A stretch of 64,000 nt of DNA from Asterochloris sp. CNOR1 (Eukaryota > Chlorophyta > Trebouxiophyceae > Trebouxiales > Trebouxiaceae), in contig OZ017759.1 in assembly GCA_963969365.1 (NCBI GenBank), forward strand, positions 2,418,001-2,482,000, given 5' to 3'. A program made the translations under genes and the position numbers. This document shows positions 57,501 through 64,000 of the stretch, one piece after another. How positions within the stretch are numbered: position 1 is the stretch's first letter; every line of letters begins with the position of its first letter. The notes beneath the pieces are model-generated. The model did no database searches. It saw nothing but the letters and a program-made list of their open reading frames with translations, and was not told where the DNA came from.

Positions 57501-60500
57501 GAGAGTCAGTCTGGCATCTGCAACCTGCTCAATGATTGGGCCCCCACCTCTCTGCAGTTGGTGCTGTGACTGAACCATGCCTCCAGCACAGCCACGGTGC
57601 TGCAGGTGTTTGATGAGGCCTTCCGCAAGGACTTCCCCTGCGTGACGCGGTGGTTCCAGACCTGCGTGCACCAGCCAGCCTTCAAGGCCGTTCTGCATGA
57701 GGTGCACCTCTGCAACGAGCGGAAGCAGGGCAAGGGTGAGCAGCATGGTAACTCTTATTGGGGGTTCCTTGTTGCCTGCAGCAGGGACAGCTGTGCTGGA
57801 AGCGCACGCAGGGGCAACAGTGTGCGCTTCATGCTGGGGTGACGCCTGGGGAGCCAGGTCTCATTGCATGCAGCTGTGCATGGAGGGGCCACCAGGCACA
57901 AGTCTTGAGTAAGCCGCATACAACCTCGGTAGTCAACCCAGATTGTTGACTGGGTATGCGAGAGAGTCCACCTTCCTTTACAAAGGGTGAGCTGTGTGCT
58001 GGTCATAGCCTGAGGGAGGGCCTTGTTGCACAGTGGACAGCTTTGCTCAGAACGCTTGGCAGGGGATGGCTGTGCGACTTGATGGCTGTCTGCCTGTGCA
58101 GCAGGTGGGCTGATTGCGCAATATATGTGCAACTCCTGTCTAGCTTGAATCTGCGGCACCAGTGTTGCAAAACCTGCTGCAGACAGTTTCGGGGCTGCTC
58201 ACTGCTTACCTGACAGGCTGCATACCAAGGCTGCCTCCTACATGCATGGCTTGGCTGGCCTGTGAGTGGTGTGAGACAGACGCATGCCCGTCGCATAGTG
58301 ATGCTGCCTGCCAGAGGCATGGCTTGCATGGCCTGTGAGCGCCATGTGCTGCTTGCATTGATAGTGTCCTGCTGTGCTCCAGAACCAGCCACGCTGACTT
58401 GCTCAATCTGACGGACATGTCCCTTTGGCATGCCGGCATGCTAGTGCCCAGTGCTGAGCTGCAATCTGGTCCACTGCCATGCAGCTGGCGAACAGCCTGC
58501 GAAGCAGCAGCCTAAGAAGGAGCAGGCACCCAAGCAGCCGAAGAAGGAGCAGCCCAAGAAGGTGAGCATGCGTCTCAATCCACAACGCTAGCCTGGACCT
58601 CGTGGTTGGCGTTGTCTGCGTAACGCATTGTGTGGCCTGGCCAACTCTGCCATTGAAGACCAAGGCCTGGACAACCCAGAGGAGGGCCCCTTCTGCCTCA
58701 GTCTTGACCTTGGGGGGTCATGCTCCTCATGGCACAGCCAGCGCCCAACTTGCTTTTGGTGATGGTTCAGAACCACCCGATCTCCTAGTGTTATACATCC
58801 AGCTCATTAGCGACATCAGACGTACTAGCGCTGCCAATGCTGTGTAAGCCTTCCTGCAGCAGTCCCAGCTGCTGGACCACCACTTCAAGGCGTCCTCTTG
58901 TGGTGTCATACATGCAGCTCATCAGCCACATCAAATAGGTGTGCGCTGCAAACACCACATCAAGGCGTCTTGTCCCAGTGGCTTGGCTGATTGCACATGT
59001 CCTCCAGTCTAGCTGTAGACCTTTGAAGTCAGTACTGACTGCAGGTCAAGGCTGAGGCGGGAGGCTGTCCCACAGCATTCCGCATGGGCTTGGTTTGCGC
59101 TTGGCGCTGCAGCACATTGCAGGAGCACCCTTGACGGCAGCGGCACGCTTAGTCTGTGGGTCGTATGTCATAGGTCAGAGCTCCATCTGATGCCGTGTTG
59201 TTTTGTGCCACCTGCAGGACGCGCCAGCAGTTGCATCAGCAGGCAACAAGGCATTCATGCCACGCTTGCAGCGCAGAAAGCCCCAAGACCTTATGCTAAG
59301 TTGTTTTGTACAACCTGCAGGTGCTGCAGGTTCCTTTGCATCCAAACCCCAGCTTGCAGTCTGCCACCTGCAGGGTGCCCAAGCAGTCGCGGCAGCAGCA
59401 GACGAGGAGCACCCGTTGTGCTGGCAGCGCAGGAAGCCCCCAGACCTGATGCTAAGTTCCCTTCCTTTTGATGCCACCTGCAGGCTCAAGCACCAGCAGC
59501 CAAATCAGCAGGCAACAAGGACCTCGCGCGGTCCAGCGACAAGCCCACCCTGAGGTTCATTCTCTTCTGTTCCACCTGCAGGAGGCGCCAGCAGCCGCGT
59601 CAGCAGGCGACGATGAGCCCAAGCCGGCCCCCAAGCCAAAGAACCCTCTGGACCTGCTGCCCCCCAGCAAGATGATCCTGGACTCATGGAAGCGCCTGTA
59701 CTCCAACACGCCCAGCTCCAGCTTCCGCGACATCTGCATCAAGGGCCTCTGGCAGGGCGCCGACATCCCTAAGAGCCCCAACAACGAGGTGACTTTTGTT
59801 TGACCAATGGTTTCATTGGTGCAGGATCGGAGAATCAAGGTGTCAGCAGCAATTTCTTTGAGCCTGGAAGCTGCCTTGGCTGGGACTGCATGTTCCTGTC
59901 CATGTTGCAGTAAGTCTATGTGGGCTATGTGCCTTGCATCCACTCAATGTACCTACCAAATCTGCATACTTCCTACCTGCACCTCCCAAGGGCCACGACC
60001 TGAGTCTACAGGCATTCTTGCTGTCGTCATGTTGCCATCCTGTCGCCTGAGGCACTGCCCGCAGCACCTGAAGGCCCATCATGCAAACTGTTGCAGTTTC
60101 GCTGACACCTACCATGCTGTGTCTGCAGCACTTTGAGGGGTACGACCCTGAGGGTTACGTCATGTACTTCTGCGACTACAAGTACCCCGAGGAGAACACC
60201 GTCAACTACATCGTGATGAACAAGGTGGGTGACTCACTCGCTTTGCTCCTTTGGTCTGGGTGACGCGTCTTGGCCTGATGCTGCACAGCTGCTGCTGCTG
60301 CTCAGCTGTTTGGCACACTCCTTATGAGCACTTTAGATCTTGCTTTGCCCTGGCAGATGCATACATACATGGCTGCACAGCAGCCGCTGACTTTCAATCC
60401 CAGCTGCAAGCACGGTGCCCTGCCCGCAGGAGAAGTGCTGGGTCAGAATTTGTACATACATAATTGCAACAGAAACTGTGTCCCGCAACCAGCTGCAGGC

Positions 60501-62145
60501 TCTGTGCCCTGCCTGCAGGAAGGATGCAGGGTACACCTGCACATACCTACAGCATGTACCTACAACACTGTCCCACATCCAGCTGCAGCCTTTGTGCCTT
60601 GCATGTAGGAGAAGCTCTGGTTTAATCTGTACATGCCTGCCTAGCTGCAGCAGAGCCTTGTCCCGCATCCACCTGCAGACTCTGTGGCGTGCCTGCAGGT
60701 TGGCGGCTTCCTGCAGAGAATAGACTACGTCCGCAAGCACGCCTTTGGCGTGATGTGCATCCTCAAGGTGAGCTGATGGCCTTCAAGTTGTATGGATTCA
60801 GGGTGTATGGATGGGGTGGGCAGCTCTGTGCGACACACCTGTCTTCAGCTGCATGCAGCAAGCGGCCATGCCATCAGCAAGGGACCGGTCAGCATACGGC
60901 TTTGCTTCCATGTGCTGCCTATTGAGACAGGCGCAACAGAGGTCACCATAGCGCTTGCAGCTGGCGGCTGGGGGCCCCCAGTAACACAGCATGAGAGTGA
61001 GCGTTTCCCGAGCTTGTGACCTCGCTGTCTGCGCAGCACGGCATAGCAGGGTAGCCTGTGCTTGCCCCACATTGTCGTTTGGTACTCAATATCCAGTTTG
61101 TGCAAACAGGTCTCTATTGGGGGCTGCGAAAGCTCGCAGCGCAGCTTAATTTGCTGTGCTTGCTTCTGTCAGTGGTGCAGCATGCTTTTGAAAGCAAAGG
61201 TCACTCCTGCCTTTATGTATGCCATTCAGCAATAGCTGCGTCCAAAACCTGGCTGTGCAGGATGGGGATCAGTTCCCCATCCGCGGCTTCTGGATCTTCC
61301 GTGGCAACGACATCCCCCCCATGATGAAGGAAGAGTGTTACGACCTGGACCTGTACAACTGGAGCAAGGTGGACATCAATGACGAGGTAAGCCGAGACTG
61401 TGAGACGGCTAACGGCAACTGGAGCTGTGCCTGAACTCCATGCTTGGGTGGTGTTTGAGGGCAGTGAACCTGGGCTGCAAGATTTAGCAAGTTCCAGGCT
61501 GAGGCTTTGAAACGTGCTTCCTCACCGATTGTGGTCCACCCTGTGGCTCACATCCAGGGTAGACGTGAGTGTCGCAGTGAGCTCTGATGCTGTAGTCTTG
61601 CACTGGCGTGCCACTAGGCGTGTCACGCTGCCAAGCCTCGGCAGCAGCTCTGAGTCTGGGACCAGGTCCGAATACTAAGAAGTGGGACTCTGTGAGAAGC
61701 AGTCCTTGCTGGCAGGGCTGTGCTTCTGAGCATTTTGAGTGCTACATTAAGCTGCGGTGCTGGGAGCATACCAAAACATCTGCAGCTGCCTGTGGTGTGT
61801 TTGTGACATGCGAAGCGGGTGCGGGAGCGGCACTACTGATTGCTGTGCTCTGTGTCAGAATCTGGTACATCAATGTGCTGCCTGGAAGCGGGCCACTGCC
61901 TAACATGTAGCTGACCATGGTGCAGCCGTAGGGACATTGTGAGCATGGTGCAGATTGCATCCCCGACTCTAAACAGCTCCAGCTGCTGGTGCCCTTGGCT
62001 CTCTGCCAGATGCAGGTGCCCAGACAGGCTCTGACTATTTGATGCACATGTCATGCAGGCCCAAAAGAAGCGCTTGGAGGACATGTTGGCAGAGGAGGAC
62101 AAAATCGACAATCTTGAGCACATTGAGTGCAAGGTGTTCAAGTGA
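54581..62145 (+). CDS. EEF1G: Translation elongation factor 1B gamma (eEF1G)
   Basis: Eleven exons: 54581-54739, 55316-55426, 56119-56220, 56612-56755, 57606-57735, 58485-58561, 59582-59788, 60129-60224, 60699-60767, 61261-61386, 62059-62145; 435 residues. Residues 1 to about 215 form a GST-like domain: [20 protein letters not shown] is the cis-Pro and Glu-Ser glutathione-site region, followed by a C-terminal helical part with [14 protein letters not shown] Lys/Gln/Pro/Ala-rich linker ([14 protein letters not shown]) joins it to the conserved EF1G C-terminal domain ([47 protein letters not shown]). It ends CKVFK. The protein scaffolds the eEF1B nucleotide-exchange complex for eEF1A in the cytosol. 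ATG context is strong (GAAGCCATGG). Its introns are full of duplicated splice junctions, although the protein is intact. Confidence 0.95.
55420..55695 (+). repeat. EEF1G: Copies of the EF1B-gamma exon-2 donor junction
   Basis: The donor GAG|GTCAGCCCGGCGCATGCATC (55424-55443) recurs as AAGGTCAGCCCGGCATCTGC near 55610, TCAGGTCAGCCTAGCATTTG near 55674, and more weakly near 55495. GTCAGC is retained in all. Confidence 0.75.
55733..55798 (+). repeat. Near-perfect 33-base tandem duplication
   Basis: Two adjacent units (CTTGGCCAGTCGATACCTGC then ACTGCAACTGGAG) differ at one base. They lie inside intron 2 of EF1B-gamma and do not include a functional splice site. Confidence 0.93.
56435..56665 (+). 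repeat. EEF1G: Three copies of the EF1B-gamma exon-4 acceptor junction
   Basis: The functional boundary CTGCAG|AAGGAGGAGGCAGCC is at 56606-56626. Copies at 56441 (GTTGCAGAAGAGGGAGGCGG) and 56527 (CTGCAGAGGGGGGCCTTGGC) continue with CAGCTGT/GGCTGTCAGGCAG as in the exon. Period is about 80-85. Confidence 0.82.
59180..59625 (+). repeat. EEF1G: Five-copy array of the EF1B-gamma exon-7 acceptor junction
   Basis: Acceptors CACCTGCAG (or CAACCTGCAG) followed by G-rich GCGCCAGCAGC-like exon starts occur at about 59212, 59318, 59366, 59477 and the real 59573. A linking segment (AAGMCCYCAGACCTTATGCT-like, then AAGTTnnnTT) is also repeated. Four non-functional copies precede the true exon start at 59582. 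Confidence 0.88.
60395..60710 (+). repeat. EEF1G: Four-copy array of the EF1B-gamma exon-9 acceptor junction
   Basis: Units beginning with CAGCTGCAGnCTSTGTGCCY then TGCCTGCAGG occur near 60402, 60490, 60579 and 60669 (period about 90). The last holds the true acceptor at 60698. Linkers share CnTGTCCCRCATCCA. Confidence 0.85.
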
Positions 62146-62266
62146 GACAAATTCTCATGCAGACAGTGTTTCCTGCCACTGATTTGATGTTGATGCTTCC
62201 AGCTAGAAAATAAACGTAAATCCTGCTGCTCAATGAAACACATCAGCGCTGCCCTCACATTGCCGC
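62146..62266. terminator. Shared 3' region of two convergent genes
   Basis: This 121-base gap between the EF1B-gamma and SIP stop codons must contain both 3' ends. An AATAAA lies at about 62209-62214 on the plus strand. The two 3' UTRs probably overlap. Confidence 0.4.
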
Positions 62267-63956
62267 CTATTCAATCTTTTTGGCATTGGTCTCTGTCTGC
62301 TGCTGCCTGTTTCTCTGCAAAGCTCGCCATGTCCAGCCAGCAAGTAGGGACCCGAGCAGAGGTGCTGCCCAATACACAAGCACATGCTCGCGTGTGGTCT
62401 GGACCTGCACATGGCAGGGCAAGGCTCATGACAACCGCACCAGTTGGGGAAGCTAAGTTGAGCACCAGCAATGGAGCCTTCCATCAACTAGAGACAGACA
62501 CACAATATGGATGTGACCTGCATCTGGAAGTGCCATGCGAAGGTGTAGGCGGGGTTCATGCTGGGGCCTGTCAATGCCTCCCCTGACCAGATGAGCAGGA
62601 TGGTGGCAATGTAAGGCGTCCAGAAACCCAGCACCCTGTTTTTGGCATCTGCAGCAGTGGGGCGTTGTGCATCAGCTCCCCGTTGCCAGCCGTGTGCAGG
62701 TGCAGTGGCACTGTGACAGCCAGCATGCATCGTACCTCATTGCTCTGACAGGTGCTGCGCACTTGCAGCCAAGTCTAGACAGCTTATGTTGCATTGGTAT
62801 CGATGCGAGCTGTGCAGGTGCAGTGGTAGCGTGACAGCCTGTGTGCATCAGAACTGCTATGCAACTGCAGTTGTAGAGTGACGGCCATTGAAGTCAAAGG
62901 GTGAGACCACGTGACTGAGCAACGCTGTCTCACTCATGGACCAGAGAATGCTGAGGTTGATCAGGAATGACAGGAGCCCTTCTGTGAGGCAGCCCTGAGC
63001 AATGCCCACGCCCGCTCTGAGGCCTAGACCAAACTTGTAAAAGTTCCTGCAGGGCGCGCGCGTCAGGGGCAGGTCAAATGGCTTCTTTGGCACCACACCC
63101 AGAGTTGACCCAACACCAGTTGCTGCATAGCACGACAGATCCAGGCTCACCGCTGCAGAGCTTCTGGGATCAGCACTAGGGCAGCAATGGCGCCAAGCAT
63201 TGCGCCAGAGGCCTGGGAGACCTGCATTCAGCAAACCAACGTGAGCTGAGGCTCCCAGCACCTTACAGGGCTTGCAGGGAAGGGGAGTGTCTGCAGGTAC
63301 CAGATGCAGGCCTGTGTGAGCAGGTGAAGACCTGTTTCCAACAGGGCTCAAAACATGTACAGGCCAGCCTGTACTCACAGCTTGTCTCTGGCGGCGGGCA
63401 AGCTGCCAAGGGCATCTGCTCATTGCCGAGCAGTCTGTGCAAGCACCGCACTTGCTCAGCAAGTGTGCTGCACTCCTGCAGCGTGCAGCCTGTGGCCAGC
63501 CCAGCTGTGCATCGCAAGTCCCTTACCGATCGCAGCAGATGGTGACTGAAGGGGCCTGGACCAGTGCCTGCTGCCCCAAAGGCGACGCTGTTTGCAGGAT
63601 TGAAGACTGCACCGCCTGGGCCCAATATGTGTTGCATCAGGGGATCATACAGCATCAAAGACAACAATAGAATGGTCAGATTAACATTGCCAGGGGTCAC
63701 ATGAAGCTTTGGCGATAGCCACAGGGCTGCCTGCAGAGCATCGAGCAGCTCAGCCAGCACTTTTTTATGCAGGAGGCATTGTCCCTGGCAATTGCACATC
63801 AAAATGTAAGACAGCAGCATAAACTGTGTAGACAGTGTGGCCTTTAATGCTCACCTCCTCGAATACTGAGCTGATCAGCACAAAGCCCGCAGTGGCAACT
63901 GCATCCCCTATAAGAAGGCTTCTGAGAGATCTGTTCTGCTGAGCTACTGCAGGCAT
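62267..63956 (-). CDS. SIP-like aquaporin (MIP family)
   Basis: Minus-strand exons 63956-63855, 63730-63527, 63221-63151, 63046-62934, 62648-62518 and 62404-62267 give 252 residues, the usual size of a small basic intrinsic protein. Six hydrophobic segments are visible. The two half-helix motifs are NPA at 78-80 (VFNPANSV) and NPA at 195-197 (GPSMNPAYTF). The order GDAVATAGFVLISSVF, SQASGAMLGAIAAL, EGLLSFLINLSILW, GPSMNPA, YWAAPLLGSLLAGW parallels plant SIPs, and the tail is basic (KKIE end). SIPs are water channels mainly of the endoplasmic reticulum; here location is inferred. The first box is a plain NPA rather than the altered NPT/NPC/NPL of land-plant SIPs. The donor at 62934 was chosen among several because GTGAGA is strong and keeps phase. 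The 3' end is only 121 bases from the convergent EF1B-gamma gene. Confidence 0.85.
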
Positions 63957-64000
63957 GACACTAGTTCATGCACTCCCGATCCTGTCAGACAGGAGCCCAG

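Overview
The window is eukaryotic nuclear DNA. Every recognisable protein is split by many introns (mostly 100-700 bases, GT-AG, typically GTGAGN at the donor and YYTGCAG at the acceptor), and the coding sequence only makes sense when exons are joined. The gene set points to the green lineage: an AP2/ERF transcription factor, a plant-type vacuolar sorting receptor with a YMPL tail, a RUNKEL/ULK4 kinase with the plant N-terminus, and a SIP-type aquaporin. GC-rich exons, intron density and CTGCAG acceptors suggest a unicellular green alga, probably trebouxiophyte; that placement is inference.

Layout. 252-3058 (+): 3' half of an ABCG transporter whose ATP-binding half lies left of the window. 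4047-14873 (+): 18-exon AP2/ERF factor with a long Gln/Gly-rich tail. 15420-24431 (-): 14-exon vacuolar sorting receptor. 25086-25539 (+): small helical protein of unknown function. 26660-27840 (-): beta-carbonic-anhydrase-like protein. 29076-29670 (-): SnoaL/NTF2-like protein. 30079-32468 (-): small RING-HC protein. 33454-33795 (+): possible non-LTR retroelement remnant. 34397-35068 (+): protein made only of the second half of a DEAD-box helicase-like fold. 35307-53207 (-): RUNKEL/ULK4 homologue, 26 exons over 18 kb. 54581-62145 (+): translation elongation factor 1B-gamma. 62267-63956 (-): SIP-like aquaporin. The genes are unrelated housekeeping or regulatory genes, not a pathway cluster. Coordinates come from hand splicing; each join keeps one open frame and each total is divisible by three.

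The most unusual feature is in the introns. Many hold decayed direct repeats of the adjacent exon-intron boundary: the last or first 20-100 bases of an exon plus its splice site, repeated two to five or more times with a period of about 30-215 bases. They occur at both donors and acceptors, in the five largest genes and on both strands, at all stages of decay. Several copies keep an intact splice site or open frame. This looks like an ongoing process of splice-junction duplication and is the main candidate for an undescribed phenomenon. Other points: the RUNKEL homologue has lost the DFG aspartate (GFG), one VSR exon has a diverged second copy, and two introns begin with GC.
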